DNA of 64,000 bases from Trachemys scripta elegans (taxonomy: Eukaryota > Chordata > Testudines > Emydidae), in the NCBI RefSeq assembly GCF_013100865.1, contig NC_048306.1, forward strand, positions 34,148,334 through 34,212,333, written 5' to 3'. This document shows, in pieces, positions 1-10,625 of the stretch. Numbering within the stretch: the stretch's first letter is position 1; the number at the start of each line of letters is the position of its first letter. Position numbers and translations under genes: made by a program. Below the pieces are notes generated by a model. That model was not told where the DNA came from, did not search any database, and saw only the letters and a program-made list of their open reading frames with translations.

Positions 1-644
1 TCTCCAGGCGCTTGTGGATCACTGTGGCGTTTCATTGACATTAACGCAGGCTGGCCCAGAAGGTGCATGATGCACGCATCTTTCGGAACACTGGCCTGTT
101 CAGGAAGCTGCAAGCCGGGATTTTTTTCCCAGACCAGAAGATCACCGTAGGGGAAGTCGAAATGCCCATTGTGATCCTTGGAGAACCCACTTACCCTTAA
201 ATGCTGTGGCTCATGAAACCCTACACAGGGAGCCTTGACAGCAGCAAGGAGCCGTTCAACAACAGGTTGAGCCAGTGCAGAATGACCGTGGAGTGTGCTT
301 TTGGCCGTTTAAAGGGCCACTGGCGCTCTCTGTATGGGAAGCTGGACCTGGCCTATGACAGCATCCCTGTAGTTATGTCCGCGTGCTGTAACCTCCATAA
401 TATTTGTGAAGGGAAGGGTGAAAGATTCACTCAGGCATGGAACTCAGAGGTTCAACACCTGGAGGCTGAATTTGAACAGCCAGAGAGCAGGGCGATTAGA
501 GGGGCTCAGCACGGGGCTGCAAGGATAAGGAATGCCTTGAGGGAGAAATTTGAGGCTGAAAGCCACCAGTCATGTCTGGTGCCCTGCATGGGAGTGAAGT
601 GCAGTGGTTCCAATGTTAGTAGGAATCTGTGTTCGCTAGGCTGA
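1..644 (+). pseudogene. HARBI1-like Harbinger transposase, C-terminal part, broken
   Basis: This is the C-terminal half of a DDE-type (DDE_Tnp_4) Harbinger nuclease, which would cut and rejoin element ends in the nucleus. The open part starts at 201 and includes WLMKPYTG, then the block TVECAFGRLKGHWRSL. The Glu of ECAFGRLK (codon 291-293) is the expected third catalytic acid. An NLHNIC motif follows, as is usual in HARBI1 proteins. Upstream of 201 the protein is still readable but spread over three frames: frame 2 to about 27, frame 1 to about 60, then frame 3. A TAA at 198-200 falls just before the WLMKPYT motif, where the family has a Leu-type codon. Two frameshifts and one nonsense codon therefore disable it. 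The first catalytic residues lie left of the window. The tail beyond about residue 120 is not conserved family sequence. Confidence 0.88.
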
Positions 645-817
645 CTTGCAATGGCTGTTTCTTTCCTGGGCTAAGGTATCTTTTAATTTATGCAATAATA
701 AAGAATGTTTTCAAAGCCAAAAAATCCATTTATTGGAAAGAAAATTAATTTATTGAAAAGAGACACAACTCCTTGGGAAACAGAAAGGGCAAGGGGGTGG
801 GGTGGGGAATGGTACAA

Positions 818-2533
818 TCACAGATTTACGTATGTCCTGTCTGGAGTGCTGTGCAATGAGTGCTGCACTCCAGGATGGCTATACTGCACGGTGATGGGGA
901 TTGAGTGCAGTGGGTAAGGGTCATAGTTTTCAGGGCTGGGTGGTGAAGCTACAGGTGTTGGAGGCAGCTGGTGGTGGTAAAACCTGAATGTTGGGGAAAG
1001 TGGGTTGGAGATGAAATGGGAGCACAAGAGAGAGTTTTTGGACAAGGGCTGCGGGGGTGGGGGGGAGATAGGCACGGTAGTGCTCCTCCTGCATAGCTAC
1101 AAGCGCCTGTATTGAGTCTGCTTGACGCTCCATGATGCTTAGCAGATGCTCCGTGCTTTGGTGCCGGCGATCTGCATTCTGCTGGTGGACCCTCCTTTCA
1201 CTCTCCCGCCACTCCTGCACTTTTTGATTTTCATTACTTGAATGCTGCATTACTTCATGCAACATATCTTCCTTGCTTCTGCGTGGCCTTTTTCTGATTC
1301 TTTGGAGTCTTTCGGCCAGTGATAACACAGACAGCTGAGATCTCAAGGTTGCATCTGTAAAGGCAAAATGCAACACTTAACAGAGGCAGCATTGTTCACA
1401 CCAGACAGAACAATGATTCCCCCATACTTAAGAGCAAGCACAGTCTACACAATAGCATAATTTGCCCGTCCCAAAGCGAGCACACTTAAACCACGGGAGC
1501 CCCAAAATGGAGAGTAAGCACAGGGTCAAGTATGCCTGATTGTTTCACATCCATACTGTCCTCTGGATTTCTGTGCCTTGGGGAGAGCCAACAGTAACGG
1601 GGGGCCCCTACACTGAACACTGACCCCACATTTTCCACAGGAGTTTGTCCTGGAAGATATCTCGCTGCTGAGGATGACCTGGGAAGCAAGGGAGGGTCTT
1701 CTACTGCAATGTGGCTTTCGCCCTGGCCCATATGCAGCTTGCCTGTGTACAGCAATGGTCCCCCCGCCCCTCTCGGACCAGTGGCACAGACAAGTTAGCC
1801 TGACTGGAACAAGGACCACAGTGGCTCTCCCAAGAAACATGTGCAAGCGCATTGCCCAAGTTCTGGATGAGACCTTTGAAGAGATCACTGAGGCCGATTA
1901 CTGCGATGTGAGAGAGCCCATCAACGCCCTATTCCGCATCTAGGCATGTATGCAGCCCTAACGCTCCTCACTCCAAGAGCCTGCACCGAATAACTTCCTT
2001 TCCAAAATAAAACCTGCTTCCCGGGAACCTCCTCTGTTGTTTGTCCTTCCCCAAGCACCGGTCGCCGCGACTGGCTACTTTCCTCGAGTCTTGAGAACAG
2101 CTCCTGACTGCATGCATCTAGGGATTGCGGGGTGTCTTCCTCCGCCTCAGCACCCTCGCTCCCACTTTGCAGCTCCTCCTCCTCCTGCTGCCTTGTTGCA
2201 CTGGGCTCTGAAGTGTCCATTGTGGTCCCTGGAGTGGAGGTGGGCTCACCCCCAAGTATCGCATCCAGCTTTTTGTAGAAATGGCAGGTCGCAGGGGCAG
2301 CACCGGAGCGGCAGTTTGCCTCGTGGGCTTTGTGGTAGGCATTCTACAGCTCCTTTACTTTAATCCTGCACTGCAGTGCGTCCCGGTCATGGCCCCTTTC
2401 CATCATGTCCCTTGATATCTGCCTGAAGGTATCGTAATTCCTACGATTGGACAGCTTCCTCCCCCCAAACACTGATGAGGTCCAGTAACTTGCCATTGCT
2501 CCATACTGGGGCTCGTCTGGTGCGTGGAGGCAT
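818..2533 (-). pseudogene. Myb/SANT-like DNA-binding protein of the Harbinger element, broken
   Basis: This is the accessory Myb/SANT-like protein that Harbinger elements encode beside the transposase; it is thought to bind element ends and help the transposase enter the nucleus. The start ATG is at 2533 and the protein begins MPPRTRRAPVWSNGKLLDLI, the usual trihelix/SANT opening. Later come NYDTFRQISRDMMERGHDRD, CRIKVKEL, and a Glu-rich segment ending near 2020. Exon 2 starts at 1354 after the acceptor TTTGCCTTTACAG and encodes ERLQRIRKRPRRSKEDMLHE, then a Pro-rich C-terminus ending YVNL with its stop at 818-820. Lesions: a small deletion and frameshift near 2440 right after EEAVQS, an in-frame TAG after VKEL, a lost GT donor near 2020, and a frameshift in a C-run near 1050-1060. 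The intron is about 660 bp. Confidence 0.83.
1641..1943 (+). CDS. Unrecognised reading frame on the opposite strand of the Myb intron
   Basis: An open frame begins directly after a good splice-acceptor-like sequence (ATTTTCCACAG, ending at 1640) and runs to a TAG at 1941-1943. The first ATG is at 1674. The product would be about 100 residues with an acidic amphipathic C-terminus (VLDETFEEITEADY, then INALFRI). An AATAAA at 2006-2011 lies 63 bases after the stop. Acceptor, frame, stop and poly(A) signal in order suggest a 3'-terminal exon of a further + strand gene of the element. I do not recognise the family and no domain is visible. It could be a chance frame; composition and signals favour coding, but no homology supports it. 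Confidence 0.3.
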   Translation, partial: EFVLEDISLLRMTWEAREGLLLQCGFRPGPYAACLCTAMVPPPLSDQWHRQVSLTGTRTTVALPRNMCKRIAQVLDETFEEITEADYCDVREPINALFRI

Positions 2534-2935
2534 GGTCACCTGGAAAGATTCGCTGATAGCACCCCATGCCTGGCTGAGCAAACAGGAAGGGATTTTTCAA
2601 AATTCCCAGAGAATTTAAAGGGCAGGTCTGACGGTTGGTCACTTGAGGGCAGGGCAGTAGAGTTCAAAGTGATGACCAAAGTGGCTAGCACAGGCACTAG
2701 TGGGACACTTCTGGAGGCTGATTAGAGCGCACTATAGGACCAGGCATCCACACTGGCGCCGCGGCGCTCCAGCAGGGGCGCAGCAAATGTTATTCCACTT
2801 GCCAAGGTGGAGTACCAGCAGCGCTGTAGCCGCAAAGTCAGAGGGCTCTACATGCCTTGCCGGTGTGTATGGGTAGTGAGCTAGTGCACCATGAGCTCCT
2901 TTATTGCACTGTATCTTGCAAGTGTAGCCAAGGCC

Positions 2936-5802
2936 TCAGTAATTGCTCAGGTTTCTCCTCTTACAAAATCAAAATTCCTTATTTAGTTTGGGTTTTCAAG
3001 TAAAAGGTATTTCTTCCCTCATTCTTCATATTATACCCAGTTGAGTATGTTTCCTTACCATTGTAAGGAAATTGAAAATGATTAAGAACAACCATATGAC
3101 CCTCAAGGCAATTTTCCTTCAGTAACTTCTTTTGCCAGATCGCTGCACTTTTGTGTGATCATTTCTGTTCCCCAACCCTATTAAGGGTGCAGGGGAAATA
3201 AGAATTTTTCTTTGGGGGATTTTCAGCTCCTTATCCCGAGCTCCATTAGCTAAAGGAGCTTACTGATTCCTTCTAGAGAATCCTTAATACTACAGGCTTT
3301 TCCTCCACCAAAGAGAATAATTGCTACAGACAGTCTTGGGGGAATAGTGACTTTTAGGTAATCTCTGCCTCTTGACAATCAAAGAGCTCTTTCACAACTC
3401 ATATCATAACCTGTGTCTCCTGGAGAAACCTTCAAGTTCTTGGGTTCTGATCATGCCAGGTGCTTGGCACCTTCAGATTATACTGGCTCATTGACAGTCA
3501 AATGTGCTCAGCACTTGAAAGGCTCAAGAGCTTAAAATAGAAGTTAGGAATGCAGCAGAGCCAGAAATTTGCCCCTGTATTGTAGAATTCATAAATATTT
3601 CTTTTAAGATGATGCAGTCATGTTCAGTGTAGAGAAAGTTTGAGGTGGACGTTTTTAAGAAGACAAAGTCCAGCAGACCTGGACATTCAGATCCACAAAG
3701 AAGTGGCTTGTTCATTTAATTAGAGTGATTTACAATAATCAATTGATTATTGATCACTAAGCCCACACTAAGCTTTCCAATGACTGAGAGAGAAGCTGGT
3801 AAACCTACTTTGGAATGCTTTCTGCTTCTCATCTGCTGAAATTTAGGATCAAATTTTGTCCTCACACACCTACAAACCAATGGTGACTTATAGGAGGATT
3901 TTAAGAGAGCGAGAGTGGAAAAAGTTACTAGATCCCTTCAGTTTTCTTTCCAGAGAATTTTCTCATTTCTGAAGTTTTTTTCTTCAGAGTTTGTGTATTT
4001 AAGGAAAAGCCGCCTTCTTTCGGGTGATCTTTTAATTCCTGCTATTCAACATGTAAGTACTCCTCTAGGGCAGAAAACAAAAGGATAGCTGGAATTTTCA
4101 ACAACTGTCTCTGACTATAGCTAATGTAAAAATCTACTACCTCTGGAAATAAGAATAAAACATTTTATGCCGGGGGGCAAAATAGCATCAGACAATTGGA
4201 TTCTGTCTGCCATTTCAAAAGATGTTCTAATTTATTTTTGGCAAGCAGTTTCCTCCTATTCAAAACATAAAACCTCTCAAGTGCCAGAAATCTATAAAGT
4301 GCAGTGGAATTATAATAAAAAGAATTCAGGATCTACTTTAAAAATGCAATAAATAAAGTGCCTTTTCACTCTCCAGAGAGCCTTCTTTCCAGATAATTCA
4401 GAGTGCACAAGAAAAATGAAGGCTTTCCCTCAGTACTGAATTTCATGTTTCAGAACAAGGCTAGTTATCATAAAGAATTCAAAAATCCATAAGAAGGCAA
4501 TTTTTCCTCTACAACCAAGAGATTTGCTTAGATCTGGTCCATAAATATGGGCATTTCCTGATTTCTAATTTGGAACACCGGAAATTAATTGCAATGGCTG
4601 TCTACTGAAAATAGTCTAGCCGAAAGTCCGATTTGTAAAATATGCTCTTCTGAGTGTTTACTATATGCATAAGTGCAGCAGCAAATCGCCTTCCTATGCA
4701 GCCACTTCAGTATTTTTCCAGTTCCATAGGGAAATCAAACTCGAGGTCTTTTGAGCTGTTTAAGACACATCAAGACTCCAGATGTAAATTGCACAGTGAA
4801 TGGAATTCTCTCTGAAACAAAAGGTGAAAAGTCACCTCATTTTCTGCAGCCCCTTTAGCAACCCTTCAAATTAAAAAACACCTAACTTTCTTTTAGGGGA
4901 TTCCTAGTCATCATGTATAAATGCAAAATCTCTCTACCAGGCTAGGATATATAGTTTTCCAGGTGTCTGCATTGTAAGTGCAGAAAAGTCACTTAGTATC
5001 AGTTTACTCGAACTAATTGTCCTTAGACTAATCTTTCTTCATTTTCTTCTGTACTGATGACTTTAGAAAATGTAGGAGGATTCTGGTAAATTAATAAACT
5101 GACTTCATAAGATCAAGACCTTTAGAAAGAGACTTGCAAGATTTGGGTCACAGCCAAGGGAGCTTGTAAGATTTGGATCAGTACCAAAGAAACAGAATTC
5201 TGTAGCAGATCTTCTTAGCCTGCAGCACTAAACTAATCACTGCCCAACATTATTTTCAGTGAATGCAGGTTTTAGTTTGAGATCAGAAGATGGTGATGCT
5301 ATCAAGGCAGATGGAAAGGAAAGTTGTTGGGAAATATGGGCCTAAAGGAATTTTCTACACATTTTAAATCTTACTTTTGCTAAAATAGCTATCTATCCTT
5401 CCCAACTAATTATCTTAAACTCCATAAATTAGTAAAAATTTCCTTAGTAAAAAATGTTGGTTAAGAGATCACTAGCAAATATAATCCCAGTTTGGAAAAT
5501 CTATTTATAGTGATATAGTAAGTAGGACAGCAAAATGCCTTAAGGAGTATTGAGATGATGGCTTTTGGTGCTGAAAGCACAAATGTAAGGAAATTAGTTA
5601 TTATGAGGGATAATTAAGGATATATCCTCCTTAAACATTTCTATTGACTCCATCTACTGTTTTTTTTAAAGGAATGGGGAATTATTTGATTTATTGTTAA
5701 AACAGTTATGGTGTAAGTTTAATTCTTGCATTTCTTTACTGAGAGGATAGATTATATTAGTGTCTGAAGGATTTTTTAGTTTAGGAATTCAAATGAGAAC
5801 AC
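2936..5802. other. Intron-like AT-rich DNA, no recognised feature
   Basis: No gene, RNA gene or clear transposon end was seen. Reading frames here are short and AT-biased. The only structure noted is the short direct duplication at 5131-5190, listed separately. By position this is probably intronic DNA of PCDH11X. Confidence 0.6.
5131..5190. repeat. Two-copy direct repeat, about 30-bp unit
   Basis: GACTTGCAAGATTTGGGTCA and AGCTTGTAAGATTTGGATCA lie 30 bases apart, and the similarity continues into CAGCCAAGG and GTACCAAAG. This looks like a decayed local tandem duplication. Confidence 0.55.
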
Positions 5803-5805
5803 TAA

Positions 5806-6088
5806 GGGTATGTCCAGACTATCCGCCAGATCGGTGAGTAGCGATGGATCTATCGGGGATCAATATATCACGTCTCGTCTAGACGCAATATATCGATCCC
5901 CGAACGTGCTCCCATCGACTCCGGAACTCCACCAAGGCGAGCAGCAGTTGCGGAGTCGATGGGGGAGCCGCGGCCGTTGATCCCGTGCTGTAGGACGGGA
6001 GGTAAGTCAAAATAAGATACATCAACTACGCTATTCCCGTGAAGTTGCGTATCTTACATCTACCCCCCGCCCCAGGGTAGACCAGGCC
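5806..6088. mobile_element. Harbinger-type MITE with TAA target duplication
   Basis: A 283-bp GC- and CpG-rich island in AT-rich DNA is flanked on both sides by TAA (5803-5805 and 6089-6091), the 3-bp TWA duplication typical of PIF/Harbinger. The ends read GGGTATGTCCAGACTA and, from the other strand, GGCCTGGTCTACCCT, an imperfect inverted repeat of the style common in turtle MITEs. Internal short inverted repeats (ATCGGGGATC with GATCCCCGA; CATCGACTCCGGA with GCGGAGTCGATG) could fold it into a hairpin. It contains no coding sequence, so it must have been moved by a transposase encoded elsewhere. Confidence 0.8.
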
Positions 6089-6679
6089 TAAGAATGCAGT
6101 TTATGGTGGTCTTGAGTTTTCATTCCATAAGAGAAGGCCTTATCATATTTGCGAGCTTCCATTAATATTCTTCATCAAAGTATTAGTCAAATAATAAACT
6201 TTTCATGCCAAACCTGAGGTTCAGTTTCTGTTCAGAAGGTGCTGTCCCAGCCGTTTCTTTTGAACAATCTGGCAGGTTACCTGTTAGAGAGCAATGGGAA
6301 AAACTGCATGCTTTGACCAGTTACACTTTTTTTCTCTTTAACATTTAAGAAAGGGGATAGTCTTCATAAGCAAGGTGTTCCATCTTTCCTTCCCAAACAT
6401 GACCTTTTAATTTTGTAATCTTTCTAATTAGATTATTAATCTACCACATGTTAAATCTAGAAGAACTTCATTATAAAAGCATTGGTAACATACACAGGTG
6501 GAGCAAATGTAACAGGTTATCTATTTCTTTTCACAGCTAGATTTAGAGGTGCTCTATCTAACCCACTATCATCTGATTACTTTTTCAACTCAAAATGTAT
6601 CCTACTTACATAAACATATTTTATTATAATTAATTATAATTATACTCAGCACTCATCCAAAGACAGCAGGGTGCATAGC

Positions 6680-6805
6680 AAATAATCATTATTCCTCTTT
6701 TACAGCTGAGAATATTGAGACATATTAGGTTAAATGACTCACCCAAGACTACACAGTGAGACATTGACAAATCTGGAAATAGAACCCTTCTAAAAGGGTA
6801 AACAT
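6680..6805 (-). repeat. MIR-like (CORE-SINE) fragment
   Basis: CTCTTTTACAGCTGAGAATA, then TGAGACATATTAGGTTAAAT, then GACTCACCCAAGACTACACA follow the order of the MIR core read on the - strand (TTTACAGATGAGGAAACTGAG, then GACTTGCCCAAGGTCACACA). The fragment is old, with many substitutions. Confidence 0.7.
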
Positions 6806-7766
6806 TGTTAATGGTTGCATATTCTAGTGAGTTTCTAAGTAGCACTTTTTGAGGCACATGTGTGTATGAGGCATGGTAAGTGACTGCATAGTTAAAGCAC
6901 TTCAGACTGTATTTCTGCTATTTCACACACTCGAGTAATTGAGTTTAGTTCAAAACTAACAATCATTCTTAAGAGCAAAGCTGTATCTTTTTTGTCTGTG
7001 CAGAAGAAATAATTTTATAAATTATTCCTTTTATGAATGTTTCCTTGATAGTCTGACTTTTTGGGAATCTATAACAATGACTGGGTAGCTATATAATCAC
7101 AGTCACTAAAAACTCCAAATTCCACACTCACATATAGGAGTTCAGATTTAGGCAATTTTGCAAAGTTTGTCAATGAAACACAGTTATTCTGCTTATCTGC
7201 CATAATCTAATTCACTTCTGTAAAGAAAAGCCAGCTAATCTGTCAAGCTCCAACTGCTGCTTCCATTCTTTGAAGATGTTCAACTTGGCTCCTTGAATCC
7301 CCATCTTGACTCTTCAGACATACTCTTTATCATCCCAGACGATGGGCATCTTCATTCTCCAACCTCACACTTTACCTTTTCCCCAACCAGGCACCTGCCC
7401 ATGTATAAAGCTGAGCCACAGAGACTCAATTTAACAAACCTGTTCAGTTTCCTGGAGCGGGTCTCTCTCTGATGAGAGAGAAGGTTCAGCTGAGAGCAGA
7501 CCAAGCCCTGAAGGAAAATATGGAGACTGAAACACACAGAATATTTTGCAAGAAGCAAGGTCTTTGAGGAACAGGGAGCTTGCAGCAGAGACAGTCTCTT
7601 AGAGGAGAAAACTAGCAGTGGAGGAAAGGTAATAAAGGAGGCATTTTTATGACAACTTCTTCTAACATTTTCTATAGCATTCCTTTTATTTTTTGTACTT
7701 CCAAAGCCCTTTAACTCACACACTGATCATCTGGGCTTTTTCGTCTATATAACTGTAGCATTTTCT

Positions 7767-7914
7767 CCAATTGTGCAGGGTCATTTTTTTCAACTGCAGT
7801 TGAACTGGGTGGACTTATAATAGGTTTCATATATCTTGATATGCAAAAGTGACTAACAGATTGTAGTGCAGTCAGCACAATTCATCAGGTGCAAAGACGA
7901 CCCTGCACAATTGG
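7767..7914. repeat. 148-bp unit with perfect 16-bp terminal inverted repeats
   Basis: CCAATTGTGCAGGGTC (7767-7782) and its exact reverse complement GACCCTGCACAATTGG (7899-7914) bracket 116 bp of AT-rich DNA, and weaker pairing continues inward. This could be a small MITE or a structured element. No clear target duplication is visible and I do not recognise the family. Confidence 0.6.
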
Positions 7915-8589
7915 GAGCATGCTTCCATCTAAAAAATATAGATCGCTGGAACTGAGTAGAGCATCTCATCAGAACTCTCTTCACTGTGCCCAGTGTTGGG
8001 TTAGCCCAGAGTCAACTTATTGAGCCAAAATACAAAACTAACTTGTCAGGAGGTTTTGTAATACTCTGTAAAGTGCAGACAAACCATATAGGCCTCTCTC
8101 TCAGAACTTATCAACCAGGTACCTTCCAAAACTGGTAGGTTAAATCTGATATTTATTAATCTTAAATCTTCAGTAAGTGTTCCAAACTTCAAAGAGTATT
8201 TTCTCTCCAACAAATCTTTAAGCTTGTGGCTGATGGCAAGCAAAATATAGTAGCGGTAATTCTTGTTCTACACATTAGTGAGAGGGGAATTAAATGTCAG
8301 CATCCAATTTCTTTACTAATCACTATTGTGCTGATACAGTGGGCCGTGACACTGCCTTTAACTGTCACTGGCATTCCCAAGGAATAAATGTGTAAGATGG
8401 GTAGGGGAGGAGTAAGGAATTCTAATTATTCAAAATGTAAAGCTGAGTAGAAACTGGCAAGTTTGCTTTGTCTGTGTTTGTGAGATTGCCCCTCTCCTGG
8501 TCCAAGCCAAGTGCTCAATATAATACTTGTTTGTGCTTTGCATTCAAATGAACTCCATCTCAAAGCAAAATCAGGAGATCAGGGATGAA

Positions 8590-8735
8590 GTTCTGGGTTT
8601 GCCACAGACTTCCTCCATGATGTTGGGCAAGCCACTAAATGTTATGGGGTCTCAATTTTCAACTTGTAAATGGGATGATCATGATACTCCCTTTCCTCTA
8701 TCCTTGGTCTGACTTGCCAATTTAAACTTCTGTAC
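8590..8735 (+). repeat. MIR-like (CORE-SINE) fragment
   Basis: TTTGCCACAGACTTCCTCCA, TGTTGGGCAAGCCACTAAAT, TCTCAATTTTCAACTTGTAA and ATGGGATGATCATGATACTC occur in the order of a + strand MIR core. It is diverged. Confidence 0.7.
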
Positions 8736-9034
8736 AGGTACTCTTATTATGTCTCTGTATTGTGCTACCACACAGGGACCTGATTTTAGTTGGTGCTGCA
8801 ATAATAATAATAGTAATTAACAAAAAACAAGTCAAAACCATCTACGTTTTTATAAGAAACCATCTGAAATCACAGATTCACATGATTATGTTTGGGGGGT
8901 GTGCCCTCTTCCCCATCCTTGATGCAGTTCCCATAGATAACACTGTCCCTTACTTACAGCCCTCAAAATCTATAGCATATCCTTCCAAACTAAAGGAGAA
9001 TTGTGAGGTGAGATATCATTCATTTTGAAGGCCA

Positions 9035-9110
9035 GGATTGATATCTTGATTCCACTGAAATCAATGGGAGTTTTGCAACTGACTTCAATGGGGGTGGGAT
9101 TTCACCCTAG
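9035..9110. repeat. Fragment of a dispersed reptile repeat (CAATGGGAGTTTTGC type)
   Basis: The pair TGAAATCAATGGGAGTTTTG and CTGACTTCAATGGGGGTGGG repeats one motif within 35 bp. Related CAATGG/CCATTG-containing fragments occur near 19815, 20270, 31980, 40190 and 48030. Family identity is from general familiarity, not from element ends. Confidence 0.4.
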
Positions 9111-10573
9111 ATTTTTAAAGCATTTGCAGCTACAGTTTGTAGGCAGAAGACATTTGCACCTGCAATTATATGCTCCCATGTCTTAGTTAAATGTCGAAGT
9201 AGCTGGGCTGTGCTTGCAAATTACCTAGTTAGAAATTCTTTACTTTTTATGGTGCAAAATCCTCAGGGTTAATTAAGATTAAGCTGAAAATTTGGTCTTT
9301 AATATTTACCCATTTTGGTAAATACTTCCTAGTATTTTGTTGTTGTTTAGAGTAGCAGTGTGTTCCTCTGATCACTTGTGCTGACATTTACCATCCTATA
9401 GTCTCCATTGACACTATTAATAGTTGTCATAATGTAATGTGTATTAAGTTGAAATATATTGAAATTCTCTGTGGACATGTTAAAACATCCAGTGAACTCA
9501 ATGCAAAGACTCTCATAGGAGGGGGATCAGGCTTTTAAAACCTCTATATATTTACAACTTTCGTTCCTTTTTAAAAAATGTAATGTAGTGCAGGCGTTTT
9601 GTAAAACTCCATATATCCATTTTGACTGGAATCATTGTAGTGGATTTGTTTTTTTGTTGAACATGAGCTCACAGCATTTGGCAAATACCAACAACTTTCC
9701 AAATTGTCTTTCCCTTTTAGATATGATAGAACTAAGCTTATCCATTTTTATATTAAAAGACTTTCATTGTTGGCACAGTATCTGTCCAAAATGAAATTAA
9801 CTTATAATTGACCTTGTTTTCACTTCGGCATTCTTTTGATTCCTACTTAGGGAGCATAACTTTCTGCAAGTATTGCTTTTGTAACTTACTTGGAGAGGCA
9901 CAAACTACTAGGAACCTCATGAAATACAATAGTAAACAGTGTATTTTTATATGGCGATTTTAGGACATAAATTCAGTAAAATGTATAATTTACGTATTCT
10001 GTTCTTAACTTTTTAGGACTGAGTAGAAGTGTATTTCTAATGGTGTCGTCTTCAAAGGGATCAGAGACGTTTTTAGTAACATTTTGCAGCTACATAATGA
10101 TCACAGCATATTCTAGTTACACTCTGGAAGTATTATGTTTCCATTGTAATTAGTATTACTTTATGTGAGTACATCCTCTTCAGCCAGTCAACTCCAACTT
10201 TTTCAGTTCAGACTTCCCCAACCCCCAATCTCTTTTTAATAAAGGCTGCTTGGTTCATCATAGCTCACCTTGAATTGCAGACCTTACAAAGTTCAAATTG
10301 TTTCAGTCTGCACTTACAAAATTCTAGTGAGGAAATACCACCAGTGACTGTTGCTGCCATGAGCTCAGAACTGCTGAGATGCCTTGATAAACTGGTAGGG
10401 AAGTGAGCGTACAAGGGGAGAGAGGATTAGAGATAGAAGGATTAGGCTCTATAATAAAACACTATGAACTAGCAGCAAGCCTGCCTGTAAAAATGTTGCT
10501 TGAGGCTCTTGTTTGTTATTTGGAAAAATTCTATTTAAATGCAGATTAGACTTTCCACCTAGGAGTACAACCT

Positions 10574-10574
<1 letters not shown>

Positions 10575-10621
<47 letters not shown>
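10575..10621. repeat. (GT)n microsatellite, about 23 units, uninterrupted
   Basis: A pure GT run follows AACCTG and ends at TTTCATTTC. Its length and purity make it likely to be polymorphic. The open frame running through it is an artefact of the repeat. Confidence 0.97.

Positions 10622-10625
<4 letters not shown>

Larger units (their letters stand above)
1..2935. mobile_element. PIF/Harbinger DNA transposon, right-hand part, degraded
   Basis: Two convergent pseudogenes typical of PIF/Harbinger elements lie here: a HARBI1-like transposase entering from the left edge on + and a Myb/SANT-like protein on -. The segment 2700-2935 is GC-richer noncoding DNA, and the block ends with AGTGTAGCCAAGGCC, a terminus of the same style as the Harbinger MITE at 5806-6088. 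The next three bases (TCA) could be a mutated TWA target duplication. The left end lies outside the window, so full length and the matching TSD cannot be checked. Both genes carry stops and frameshifts, so the copy is not autonomous. Confidence 0.85.
6092..8585. other. Intron-like DNA with a MIR-like fragment and one inverted-repeat unit
   Basis: Apart from the fragment near 6680-6800 and the inverted repeat at 7767-7914, both listed separately, I see nothing identifiable. Confidence 0.55.

Noticed and set aside
1486..1888. - strand open frames in the Myb intron
   Set aside because: They are antisense to the better-supported + strand frame and have a less protein-like composition; treated as shadows.
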